A DNA stretch of 25,066 nt, taken from Sclerotinia nivalis. Lineage: Eukaryota; Ascomycota; Leotiomycetes; Helotiales; Sclerotiniaceae. How positions within the stretch are numbered: position 1 is the stretch's first letter; each line of letters opens with the position of its first letter. Made by a program: the position numbers and the translations under genes. The stretch spans positions 1 to 25,066 of the forward strand of contig JAPEIS010000030.1 of assembly GCA_029531795.1 (NCBI GenBank). The letters run 5' to 3'. Shown here piece by piece: positions 17,735-25,066 of the stretch. The notes under the pieces were generated by a model that ran no database searches, was not told where the DNA came from, and saw only the letters and a list, made by a program, of their open reading frames with translations.

Positions 17735-20700
17735 AAATCTTATTATATCTAAGTTTAGAGAAAGTAGTATTTCTGAATAAATCTCATCTAAATATTTTGA
17801 ATAGCTTTGAAAAAGATAAGATTAGAAATAAGGGGTTTAAACCTCTTCATAATCCTAATAGTCGTACTAAATATTTCACTTTTTTTCAAACCTTTTTTAG
17901 TTTCATTATGTATACCTCTTTCAAACACCCTAATGTTTTTTATTCTGATTTTAATGATTTAAGAGCTAAAGTGATTGAATTACTTAAAAAAGCTGTGGAT
18001 TTCAATGAGATTCTAGATTCTGAAAGGTTTTTAGAATTTAATATAAAAAGCAGTAAAAAGTCTTTCATTAAAAGAGCTAATAAGGTCAAATTTAATAGTT
18101 TGAATTTGAATCAAGAAGAGAATAATAATTCGATTGTTTTAAGCGATTCTGAAGAATCTAATTCGGATGATTTAAATGAGTCAGATGATTCAGATGATTC
18201 AAATGATTCATCTGTTTCATCTGATTCATTTAAATCATCTGAATTAAATTCTTTAGAAAATGATTCTAATAATATTATTGAAAATTTTATTAAAATTAAT
18301 GATTCAGATAATGAATTATTGATTGAGATGAGAGATTTAATTTTAGATATTATAATTATATGCTTTAAACAAAAGACTGATTTAAATATCTTCGATAGTC
18401 CTATTAATTGCTTCTTCGCTTGCCAATCTATTAGAAATAATAATTCCATTCGAGATACCCTTCAATTATCCCAATTTTATTCTCATTTTATTTATTGTAG
18501 TCAATTATTCGTAGTTGAATATTCTATTCGTCAATTAATCATTCATCCCACTTATATTTTGAATTCGATTTTATCTAGATTTATGATTAATTACTTTCAG
18601 AATCATAGTCAAAATGCATTAGCTGAAATTCTATTGCATCGAAGTTATGCTTTTAAAGTGAATAAAGAATTATCTAGTGAGAGTTTAATTATTATTAGCT
18701 CTACTCAAGTGAATACGCTTTCTTATAGAGATATTACTATTCGTGTGGATAATCTAAAGGAGCTATTTAAATCGATTTTAAATTCTACTTATTCTTTTTT
18801 TAATGAATCAATTTTAATGAATATTGATTTGGGTGAATTCTCACACATTAGATTGGAAGATTTTAGTAAATATGAAGATCGTGAAAATAAAACTCCTTTA
18901 AATCATTCAAAGATTTTCATCCCAATGTTAAGTTTAATGACGAATTTCTAATCAATAAAGTGATTGATATTGAAAGATTAAGAGATCATTTCTTTGTAAT
19001 TTCGAACAATAATTTAAAGTTGAATAAATCGAATTATAAGAATTACCTTAAAGAGATTTTGAAATTCAAGAAGATGCTTTTATTACTAATTCATTTAACT
19101 AGTGGTTTACCTTCAAGAGGTACTGAATTGTGTACATTAAGGTATCAGAATTCTAATAAAGATCAGAGAGAACTGTTTTTAGATATTGGAAGTTCTTTAT
19201 TTATTACAAATATCTCTGCTGATAAATCAAGATCTCGTACAGAACTTCGTGCTTCAAAGCTTAAATATTTACCTATATCTGTTTCTAATATCTTATTAAA
19301 ATATATTGTTTGTGTTGATCCTTTTATAAAAGCATTGAATATTACTAGTACTAAATTCGATTTCAATTTAATGAATCCCTATTTAGGGTATTTCAATCAA
19401 CGTTCTCTCGTTTCTTCCGATCTTTCTTATATTCTTAAAAAATATTCTGAATCAATATTAGATCTTAATTTGAATCTTCAAAAATATAGACAAATAATTG
19501 TAGGAATTATGAGAGAATTTATGAAAGAAAAGATTAATTTAAGTGATTTAACTCTTGAAGATGATTTGAATGAAGCTAGCGCACATCAAATTCAAAGTAG
19601 TTTAATGGGACATACTTCAGATATTGATTATATGCATTATGGGCGTTCTAGGACTACATTTAAAAATATTCCTTTAAATAAGCAAAATAAATATTTAGAA
19701 TTAAGTTTGCGATTTCATGAATTTCTCGGGTTGAAAGATTATAGGGTTGAAGTAAGTCCTTTTGTTAGTAGTTTGACTATTAGGAATCAAACTATATTAA
19801 AAGAAAAAGATTCAATATTAAATAGTCTATTAGTTAGATATAGTAAAGAATCCGATTCAATCAATCCTCGCAAGTATCATCGACAGAGTAGTTCTATTGA
19901 TGATAATTCTAATAGAATGATTAAAAAATTGAAAGTTTCAGAATTTCAATCATTTTCTAATACTGTTTCTTCTAATATTATATTGAATCAATTATTGAGA
20001 GAGTTCTTAAATGATTCAACTGCCTCTTTTAGAATCTCAGAACAGGAGACTTTGATAAAAAGTATATTATTAAAAGTTCCATATATTTTAGGGGTTTTGC
20101 CTACTAATAGTGGTAAATCTTTAAGCTATTTATTGACTAGTTCATTAATAACTTCCAAAATTACTATTGTGATTATCCCTTTGATTGCTTTAAAAGCTGA
20201 TATTTTAAATAGAGCTAAAAGTTTCAATATTCCTTGTTCCGTTTGGGAAGAAAATCGAGAGTTTAAAAATCTTACTTTAATTAGTATTGAATCAATTATG
20301 AAAGAAAGCTTTATAGTGAAGTTGACTGAATTGATTAATGAAAAGAAGATAGATCGATTTATAATTGATGAGTGTCATTTATTAGTTACTAGCTCTCATT
20401 ATCGTAATATTATGTTTCGTTTTAGATCTCTATTATTGACTAAATGTCAATTCGTTTTTTTAACTGGTACCTTGCCTCTTTCTATTGAAAAGCAATTAAT
20501 GAATCATTTATCTTTACAGAATATTTCAATTATTAGAGCACCTAGTACTCGAAATAATATTGTTTATAAAGCTAAGATCTTTGATTCATTCAATATAGAA
20601 AATCAATTTACTGAAGTTCGAACTTATATTGAAGATTTTAAAATCACGTCATTTTTAAGTAATAAGGATAAAATCATTATTTTTGGTCCTTCTAAAAAAG

Positions 20701-21734
20701 ATGTAAATTCCTTGTCTAGTTTTTTAAATTGTTCTTTTTATCATTCTGATTTAGGTTTATTGGAGCAAAATCGCGTGTTAAATGATTTTTTTAATGTTTT
20801 TAATGATTTTAATCGAATTATCGTTAGTACATCTGGTTTAGAAGAAGGAATTGATTATTCTAGCGTGCGTTTAGTGATTTATTTTAAATTTTGTTGGTCT
20901 TTTATTGGATTTTTACAGGGTTCTAGTAGGGGGGGAAGAGATTTAAGACCTAGTGAGTCTTGTTTCTTTTATAATAAATCTGAAGAGAATGATAAACCTA
21001 GTGATTTTGATTCAGATAGAACCGAATTACGTAAATATTTAAGGGAATCTATCTGTAGACGAAAAGTTATCGATTTATATTTAGATAATAATATTACAGA
21101 AGAATGTTTACCCTTTCAGGAGATGTGTGATTTATGTACAGAAAGAGAGGAGCTTAAAAATATGCAAGTTCATTATATAAGAGCTTAAAGAATTGAAAAT
21201 AAGAGGAGGAGGAGGGTTGTTTATACAGCAGTAACTGATTTATATTTAAATAAGTGTTGGATTTGTAGTATAATTCAATTATATGATTTAGATGAATCTT
21301 TTGTAGGGGCAGATCATAAATTTAGTGATTGTTCTAGTTGGAATGATTATTTAGAAGATCATTTTATAGAGAAGAAGACGAGAGAATTTAATAATTTCCA
21401 TATTTCTTTAGTTCCAGATAGTTGTTGTTTTAAATGTTTATTTCCTACTCATTTCTGTTCTGTTTTAAAAAGAATGAATAATAAAGAAGATTGTGTTTTT
21501 CCTACATTTTATATGATTTTTTTACTTGCTTTTATTTGGGATACTAGACAGCAAATTCATGATTTCCTTTGGTCTAATAATCCGTCGAATGAATTTCTTA
21601 AAACCTTTTTTCACCCTGAGACTATTAATAATCGATTTACTTTTTATAAGAAGTTTCTAAGTAAAAAGCATATTGAAGAGATTGATACAGATTCTATTTA
21701 TGGTTTCTATTTTCTTATTAAAGAATTAAAGTGA
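16949..21734 (+). CDS. telomere-linked RecQ-like helicase (TLH) with tyrosine-recombinase-like domain; broken or multi-exon
   Basis: Four open segments in a row encode about 1,590 residues with the domain order of fungal telomere-linked helicases: C2H2 finger, helical core, tyrosine-recombinase-like domain, SF2 helicase, Cys-rich tail. The gene points to the telomere about 3.2 kb away, the usual position. Segment frames change in the overlaps 17704-17731 and 18891-18948, and one TAA (21186-21188) interrupts the last frame. No canonical intron explains the first change. A 47-nt GTAAAT...CAAAG intron (18866-18912) would explain the second. Compared with the LINE and transposase it has far fewer stops, so it is recently active or partly protected from RIP. 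Proposed role in subtelomere recombination or amplification comes from family knowledge, not from this sequence. Confidence 0.85.
16958..17165. repeat. CCTTCAAAC / CTTCGAAAT low-complexity tract
   Basis: Imperfect 9- to 15-nt repeats such as CCTTCAAACCCTTC and CTTCGAAATC lie inside the start of the helicase gene. In the zinc-finger frame they read as a Lys-Pro-Ser-Asn-rich tract (SKPSNPSNPSHPSKPF). Length changes here could easily shift the frame and may have separated the gene from its start codon. Confidence 0.8.
17704..18951 (+). CDS. TLH segment 2: N-terminal core with acidic Ser/Asp tract
   Basis: The frame is open from 17704 to the stop at 18949-18951. The early part (FKPLHNPNSRTKYFTFFQTF) resembles the region before the recombinase domain in telomere-linked helicases and in Crypton-like tyrosine recombinases. 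A strongly acidic, Ser/Asp/Asn-rich linker (SDSEESNSDDLNESDDSDDS and on) lies at about 18142-18290. It is followed by helical segments (FFACQSIRNNNSIRDTLQLS; LAEILLHRSYAF; SYRDITIRVDNLKELFKSI). The last part, RLEDFSKYEDRENKTPLNHS, leads into segment 3, which continues FKDFHPNVKFNDEFLINKV one frame over. Function of this part is not known to me beyond its family position. Confidence 0.8.
   Translation, partial: ESYSSILSNLEILLYLSLEKVVFLNKSHLNILNSFEKDKIRNKGFKPLHNPNSRTKYFTFFQTFFSFIMYTSFKHPNVFYSDFNDLRAKVIELLKKAVDFNEILDSERFLEFNIKSSKKSFIKRANKVKFNSLNLNQEENNNSIVLSDSEESNSDDLNESDDSDDSNDSSVSSDSFKSSELNSLENDSNNIIENFIKINDSDNELLIEMRDLILDIIIICFKQKTDLNIFDSPINCFFACQSIRNNNSIRDTLQLSQFYSHFIYCSQLFVVEYSIRQLIIHPTYILNSILSRFMINYFQNHSQNALAEILLHRSYAFKVNKELSSESLIIISSTQVNTLSYRDITIRVDNLKELFKSILNSTYSFFNESILMNIDLGEFSHIRLEDFSKYEDRENKTPLNHSKIFIPMLSLMTNF
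18891..21188 (+). CDS. TLH segment 3: tyrosine-recombinase-like domain fused to SF2/RecQ-like helicase
   Basis: It is open from 18891 to TAA 21186-21188. Residues below count from the Val codon at 18960, which is GTG and so not a likely start. Recombinase part: SGLPSRGTELCTLRY (Arg53), KYRQIIVGI (Arg177) and LMGHTSDIDYMHYGRS, with His218 and Tyr227 nine residues later, the spacing of the His...Tyr pair in tyrosine recombinases; the usual HxxR histidine is Gln. Helicase part: Q-like motif near 348-363, Walker A PTNSGKS (381-387), Ia IPLIAL, DECH box (470-473), motif III FLTGTLP (500-506), IV IIIFGPSKKD, V STSGLEEGIDY, VI QGSSRGGRD (653-661). A CRRK...MCDLC cysteine set ends it. All ATPase motifs look intact. 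Confidence 0.9.
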   Translation, partial: NSFKSFKDFHPNVKFNDEFLINKVIDIERLRDHFFVISNNNLKLNKSNYKNYLKEILKFKKMLLLLIHLTSGLPSRGTELCTLRYQNSNKDQRELFLDIGSSLFITNISADKSRSRTELRASKLKYLPISVSNILLKYIVCVDPFIKALNITSTKFDFNLMNPYLGYFNQRSLVSSDLSYILKKYSESILDLNLNLQKYRQIIVGIMREFMKEKINLSDLTLEDDLNEASAHQIQSSLMGHTSDIDYMHYGRSRTTFKNIPLNKQNKYLELSLRFHEFLGLKDYRVEVSPFVSSLTIRNQTILKEKDSILNSLLVRYSKESDSINPRKYHRQSSSIDDNSNRMIKKLKVSEFQSFSNTVSSNIILNQLLREFLNDSTASFRISEQETLIKSILLKVPYILGVLPTNSGKSLSYLLTSSLITSKITIVIIPLIALKADILNRAKSFNIPCSVWEENREFKNLTLISIESIMKESFIVKLTELINEKKIDRFIIDECHLLVTSSHYRNIMFRFRSLLLTKCQFVFLTGTLPLSIEKQLMNHLSLQNISIIRAPSTRNNIVYKAKIFDSFNIENQFTEVRTYIEDFKITSFLSNKDKIIIFGPSKKDVNSLSSFLNCSFYHSDLGLLEQNRVLNDFFNVFNDFNRIIVSTSGLEEGIDYSSVRLVIYFKFCWSFIGFLQGSSRGGRDLRPSESCFFYNKSEENDKPSDFDSDRTELRKYLRESICRRKVIDLYLDNNITEECLPFQEMCDLCTEREELKNMQVHYIRA
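21189..21734 (+). CDS. TLH segment 4: Cys-rich C-terminal tail after an in-frame stop
   Basis: It is in the same frame as segment 3, with a single TAA (21186-21188) between them, and stays open for 181 codons to TGA 21732-21734. It has a basic patch (KRRRRR), CWIC, CCFKC and other Cys/His residues, then an aromatic-rich end (FYMIFLLAFIWDTRQQIHDF). Cysteine-rich tails of this kind are common after the helicase domain of telomere-linked helicases. The TAA may be a decayed CAA (C->T). A small intron cannot be excluded but no convincing splice pair surrounds it. If the stop is real the protein lacks its last ~180 residues. Confidence 0.7.
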   Translation, partial: RIENKRRRRVVYTAVTDLYLNKCWICSIIQLYDLDESFVGADHKFSDCSSWNDYLEDHFIEKKTREFNNFHISLVPDSCCFKCLFPTHFCSVLKRMNNKEDCVFPTFYMIFLLAFIWDTRQQIHDFLWSNNPSNEFLKTFFHPETINNRFTFYKKFLSKKHIEEIDTDSIYGFYFLIKELK

Positions 21735-22041
21735 TTCAGACTTTTTTTATTGATTTTTTTTGGGGGAAGTTACTTTGAGTTGAAATTATAAATCATTATT
21801 TTAAATCATTAATATTTTTAATAATGAAATTGAAATGCAAAGATTAAATGATTTTTAATGTTATTATTCTAAATATAAAAACCTACATTTTATATAATAT
21901 AGTTTTAAGATTTTAGATAGAATAAATGAAATAATTTATATTAATAATATTTTGAATAATTTTGTGATTTTATAATGGTATTGAATTTATAATATTCAAG
22001 GTTTTAAATTATATTTATATTATATTAAAGGATTAAGAGTT
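21735..22041. other. AT-rich spacer downstream of TLH
   Basis: No gene or clear repeat seen. Very AT-rich, with a T-run and GGGGGAAG just after the stop codon. Confidence 0.5.
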
Positions 22042-22297
22042 ATTAATAATATTATTAATAATGTAATATATGTGATATATAATAGTAATATTATTAATAA
22101 TATAATATATGTAATATATAATAGTAATATTATTAATAATATAATATATGTGATATATAATAATAATATATGTAATATATAATAGTAATATTATTAATAA
22201 TATAATATATGTGATATATAATAGTAATATTATTAATAATGTAATATACGTGATATATGATAGTAATATTATTAATAACGTGATATACGTGATATAT
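22042..22297. repeat. 39-bp AT-rich tandem repeat
   Basis: About 6.5 copies of a unit starting AATAGTAATATTATTAATAA and ending GTGATATAT. One copy is shortened to 22 bp (22159-22180). The last two copies have extra C and G (ATACGTGATATA). Each unit contains AATATTATTAATATTATT-like self-complementary runs. Confidence 0.9.
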
Positions 22298-22362
22298 AAT
22301 ATTATTGATGATTTTCTTATTAAATATTATTCTACATTTAATGATTTATATAATATTGAATT

Positions 22363-22430
22363 TATTATTATGAATTTATTATTATGAATTTATTATTATG
22401 AATTTATTATATTGAATTTATTTTATAATA
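22363..22430. repeat. 14-bp tandem repeat
   Basis: Three to four copies of AATTTATTATTATG followed by related AT-rich sequence. Confidence 0.85.
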
Positions 22431-23124
22431 TTGAAAGCTTTTTTTATAAAAATAATTTCACCATATTGATTTCATTTATATAAAATGACTATATTCAGTG
22501 AGTTTTATATATAGATCCCTTTATAAGCTCTCTTATAGGATTCAAAGTCTATATCGTACTCTCAGTGAGCTTTATTTATAAGTTCTCTTATAGGTTTTAA
22601 TTATTGATTATAATTATTCAATATAAACTTAGGTATATTGAATGATTATCTCTGGTGAGCTTCCCTTCCGGTAAACTCCTGATGAGTTTTCATTATATGG
22701 TTATAGAGTGTATAAATCTATAATTTAGGTTTTATATGCTTATAAGGAGGATCACTGAGAGTTAATATTATTAATAATCATTTTGTATGTAAAATCATTT
22801 ATCGGAAATTATTTTTTTAGTATAAATCGATTGTATATAGAAAATCGATTAATAAGAACTCTATGAGTATATAAAAAAAATGAACTGAAAAGTATTCAAT
22901 ATATAATGATTCTAATATTAATGCTTTATAGGTTTTAATAAGTTATTTTAGATTTAACTCTTCAAATTTAGGCCTTTAATATCACTTTTTGATATAATAT
23001 TTTGGGTTTTTATAGCTTATAGACTCTATAATTTACTCTAGAAATCTTTTATATATATTGGTGAGTATATATAAAATTAGTATAGGTAATATTGGGTACT
23101 AGGGTTAAATATAGAAAAGATCCC
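22431..23124. other. subtelomeric AT-rich region without genes
   Basis: No ORF of note. A short direct repeat of the type CAGTGAGTTTTAT ... CTCTTATAGG occurs at 22497-22542 and 22562-22600. GGTGAGCTT / GATGAGTTTTC variants near 22652-22690 look like further decayed pieces. Confidence 0.5.
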
Positions 23125-23370
23125 TTATACTTTTTGATTAGAGCTTTAATATTTAATATTAAGGTTCTATAGATTGTAAATACACTATTCAATCTTGATA
23201 ATATAGTAGTAAAGCCTAAAAATAGAGATTTTGGGGCATATTTATAAGGATTAGATTATTATAATATAAGGGTTATTCCTATTACTTTTTGATTAGAATC
23301 TTAATATTATTAAATTAATATTAAGATTCTATAAACTATAAATACACTATTCAATCCTGATGATATAGGG
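23125..23370. repeat. ~95-bp direct duplication with a hairpin
   Basis: The segments about 23125-23212 and 23280-23370 share ACTTTTTGATTAGA, a run of TTAATATTAA, TTCTATA and AATACACTATTCAATC. The second contains a perfect 14-bp stem, GAATCTTAATATTA (23296-23309) with TAATATTAAGATTC (23316-23329). The first keeps an imperfect form. Confidence 0.8.
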
Positions 23371-23426
23371 GAATAGTCTATTATATAGGGATCTATTATT
23401 ATTATAGATCTTATAATATATTATTT

Positions 23427-23818
23427 GGGGATTTAGAATTTAATATTAGGGGATTTATAATTTAATATTTGAGGGTTTAGAATTTAATATTAGGGGATTT
23501 ATAATTTAATATTTGGGGGTTTAGAATTTAATATTTGGGGTTTTAGAATTTAATATCTGAGGACATAGAATATAATATTTGGGGGTTTAGAATATAATAT
23601 CTAAGGGTATAGAATTTAATATTTGGGGGTTTATAATTTAATATTTGGGGGTTTATAATTTAATATCTTGAGGGGCTTTGAATTTTATATTCGGGGAATG
23701 ATTATTTAATATTAGGGGGGTTTGAATTTAATATTTAGAGAATCATTAATTTATAAGGCTTTGAATTTAATATTTGAGGGATTATTATTTTAAATTTAGG
23801 GATTTTGAATTTAATAAG
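23427..23818. repeat. 22-bp tandem repeat with a G-run in every unit
   Basis: The unit GGGGGTTTAGAATTTAATAT plus TT is repeated about a dozen times regularly to about 23660, then degenerates. The runs of 3-6 G are all on the + strand, the same strand as the telomeric G-strand. Confidence 0.92.
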
Positions 23819-24014
23819 GAAGTCTACAATTTTTTGATTTAAATCTTAATATTATGAAATTCGTATAAACGTTTTATAAAACCGAAGAGTTTAATATATA
23901 ATGATTTAATATTCATTTAAGAGGTAGTGTATAATGTATTCTAAATCAAACCCGGTGAGTAGTTTATTTATTATATCTTGAATAAGTAAATAGAATTTAT
24001 AAAGAATATTTAAA

Positions 24015-24126
24015 TGATTATATAATATTAAATGAATGATTAATATTAGATGAATGATTAATATTAGATGAATGATTATATAATATTAGATGAATGATTA
24101 ATATTAGATAAATGATTATATAATAT
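24015..24126. repeat. 18/22-bp tandem repeat
   Basis: Copies of AATATTAGATGAATGATT, some extended by an extra ATAT, five to six in total. Confidence 0.87.
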
Positions 24127-24160
24127 TATTTATTATGGTTTAATATATATATTTTGTATT

Positions 24161-24255
24161 TACTTTAAAGGTATATCAAAAAAGAATCTATAGTTCAGTG
24201 GTAGTATTCTTCATTTCAATTCAATTAATATATTTAGATGTGCTTGTGCTAGACA
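24161..24255 (+). repeat. tRNA-like repeat, copy 1
   Basis: GTATATCAAAAAAGAATCTA followed by TAGTTCAGTGG (24191-24201), which fits a tRNA A-box / D-arm, and then TTCTTCATTTCAATTC, which resembles an anticodon arm. The rest does not fold as a tRNA and no clear B-box is seen. Probably a decayed tRNA-derived SINE-like repeat; not a functional tRNA. Confidence 0.5.
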
Positions 24256-24307
24256 TTTTAATTTTTTAATAAGAAAACAGATTTTAATTCTATATATTTA
24301 GTGTTTA

Positions 24308-24419
24308 GTCTAAAAGTATATCAAAAAGAATTCTATAGTTCAATGATAGAATTCTTCATTTCAATTCTTAAAATTTCTAATTTAATAAATATATTTCGAT
24401 ATATCTATGCTCGAAGTGG
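24308..24419 (+). repeat. tRNA-like repeat, copy 2
   Basis: Near-repeat of copy 1 (GTATATCAAAAAGAATTCTA, TAGTTCAATGATAGAATTC), extended by about 50 nt to ATATCTATGCTCGAAGT, where TCGAAGT is B-box-like. The transitions against copy 1 look like RIP. Confidence 0.5.
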
Positions 24420-24424
24420 ATGAA

Positions 24425-24530
24425 ATAAATTTACTTCGAACGCAGGTATATCTGAATATATTATTTAGAATAGAAATTTTCAAAATTGAAATAAAAAATT
24501 CTATCACTAAACCATAGAGTTCATTTTTTT
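24425..24530 (-). repeat. tRNA-like repeat, copy 3 (inverted)
   Basis: On the minus strand it reads CTCTATGGTTTAGTGATAGA, then TTTCAATTTTGAAAATTTCT and CCTGCGTTCGAAGT, parallel to copy 2. Copies 2 and 3 therefore form an imperfect inverted repeat about 220 bp long centred near 24427. GTTCGAAGT is the best B-box candidate of the three. Confidence 0.55.
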
Positions 24531-24534
24531 GTAA

Positions 24535-24880
24535 ATCTTATAATAAGAATATATAAAGAAGGATAATTATAAATAGAATATATAGATAATCTTATAATAT
24601 ATAAGAAAGTGTAATTATAGTATATATAGATAACTTTATAATATATGGGATGAAGTAATTATATTATATATAAGTAACTTTATAATATATGGAGAAGAAT
24701 AATTATAATATATATAGATTACTTTATAATATATGAGTAACTTTATAATATATAGATAAGTTTATAATATATGGGTAAGTTTATAATATATGAGTAACTT
24801 TATAATATATATAGATAACTTTATATTATATAGAAAAAGGTAATTATAATATATATAAATAACTTTATAATATAAAGGAG
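24535..24880. repeat. AT-rich tandem repeat next to the telomere
   Basis: Many copies of ATAACTTTATAATATATG-type units, about 18-19 bp, sometimes separated by GAAGTAATTATA-type inserts that give a longer period of about 55-60 bp. Confidence 0.85.
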
Positions 24881-24935
24881 AGGTAACCCGTAAGTTTTGA
24901 ATCCATTCGGAGGGTAACCCGTGCGTGTATGTGCA
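24881..24935. other. telomere-junction sequence with duplicated GGTAACCCGT
   Basis: GGTAACCCGT occurs twice (starting about 24887 and 24913), with a GC-richer spacer and GTGCGTGTATGTGCA before the first telomere-like repeat. It is a distinct, non-AT junction block. Confidence 0.7.
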
Positions 24936-24953
24936 TCAGGGTCAGGGTCAGGG
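24936..24953 (+). repeat. three TCAGGG telomere-variant repeats
   Basis: TCAGGG at 24936, 24942 and 24948, in phase with the canonical array that follows. Confidence 0.95.
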
Positions 24954-25066
24954 TTAGGGTTAGGGTTAGGGTTAGGGTTAGGGTTAGGGTTAGGGTTAGG
25001 GTTAGGGTTAGGGTTAGGGTTAGGGTTAGGGTTAGGGTTAGGGTTAGGGTTAGGGTTAGGGTTAGG
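24954..25066 (+). repeat. telomere, (TTAGGG)n
   Basis: Eighteen full TTAGGG units plus TTAGG up to the end of the window. The G-strand runs 5'->3' outward, so this is a chromosome right end. Confidence 0.98.

Noticed and set aside
18111..18449. 112-codon minus-strand ORF rich in Ser and Glu
   Set aside because: Antisense shadow of the acidic Ser/Asp tract of the helicase gene; the low-complexity DNA is open on both strands.
22042..24126. CRISPR-like array from the regular repeats
   Set aside because: The repeats are contiguous tandem satellites without unique spacers, and the chromosome is eukaryotic with TTAGGG telomeres.
24181..24255. Functional tRNA gene
   Set aside because: The A-box and a possible anticodon arm are present, but no pairing acceptor stem or T-arm was found.

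Overview
The window is the right-hand end of a linear chromosome. It finishes in about 19 TTAGGG repeats, preceded by three TCAGGG variants, with the G-rich strand running 5'->3' to the edge. A Tad1-type LINE, a pogo/Fot1-type transposon, a telomere-linked RecQ-like helicase gene and heavy C->T / G->A decay at Trp, Gln and Arg codons all point to a filamentous ascomycete with repeat-induced point mutation (RIP). No housekeeping gene is visible. I cannot name the species.

Layout. 1-2911 (minus strand): a RIP-decayed LINE with remnants of endonuclease, reverse transcriptase (YADD still present) and RNase H, running off the left edge. A compact 212-bp hairpin-rich insert (1980-2191, flanked by AATTGT) interrupts it. 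2912-8933: two copies, in direct orientation, of an element with a fixed left end (GAAGAGTAAATATG). Each has a leader of about 500 bp and an unnamed gene starting with a GRPKKY AT-hook-like motif. The first copy is cut short after about 220 codons; the second can be followed, across stops and frameshifts, for about 4.3 kb. 9328-9690: a 15-bp minisatellite almost without G. About 9840-15846: a purine-rich tract almost without C on the + strand (only four C between 9841 and 13275, and none at 15125-15846). A 1.85-kb pogo element (13276-15126, TA target duplication, 60-bp terminal inverted repeats) is inserted inside it. 15865-16332: a third, truncated copy of the element leader.

16360-16660 holds a cluster of AGTGGTGACC / GGTCACCACT inverted arms. 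It lies just upstream of the one large, fairly well preserved gene, a telomere-linked helicase of about 1,590 codons (16949-21734, + strand, reading toward the telomere). Its order is C2H2 finger, acidic Ser/Asp tract, tyrosine-recombinase-like domain, SF2/RecQ-like helicase, Cys-rich tail. It needs two or three frame changes and one stop to be bypassed, so it is either a recent pseudogene or has small introns.

21735-24935 is subtelomeric AT-rich DNA made of several tandem-repeat families (39, 14, 22 and 18 bp, and AT-rich 18/19 bp), a 95-bp duplication and three copies of a tRNA-like (A-box) repeat, two of them facing each other. The telomere follows.

How it fits together: this is a transposon graveyard and subtelomere in which RIP has silenced the LINE, the pogo element and the AT-hook element, while the helicase gene, as usual for such genes, sits beside the telomere. 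The least explained items are the near C-free tract, the hairpin-only insert, the AT-hook element family, and the inverted-arm sites in front of the recombinase-helicase gene.
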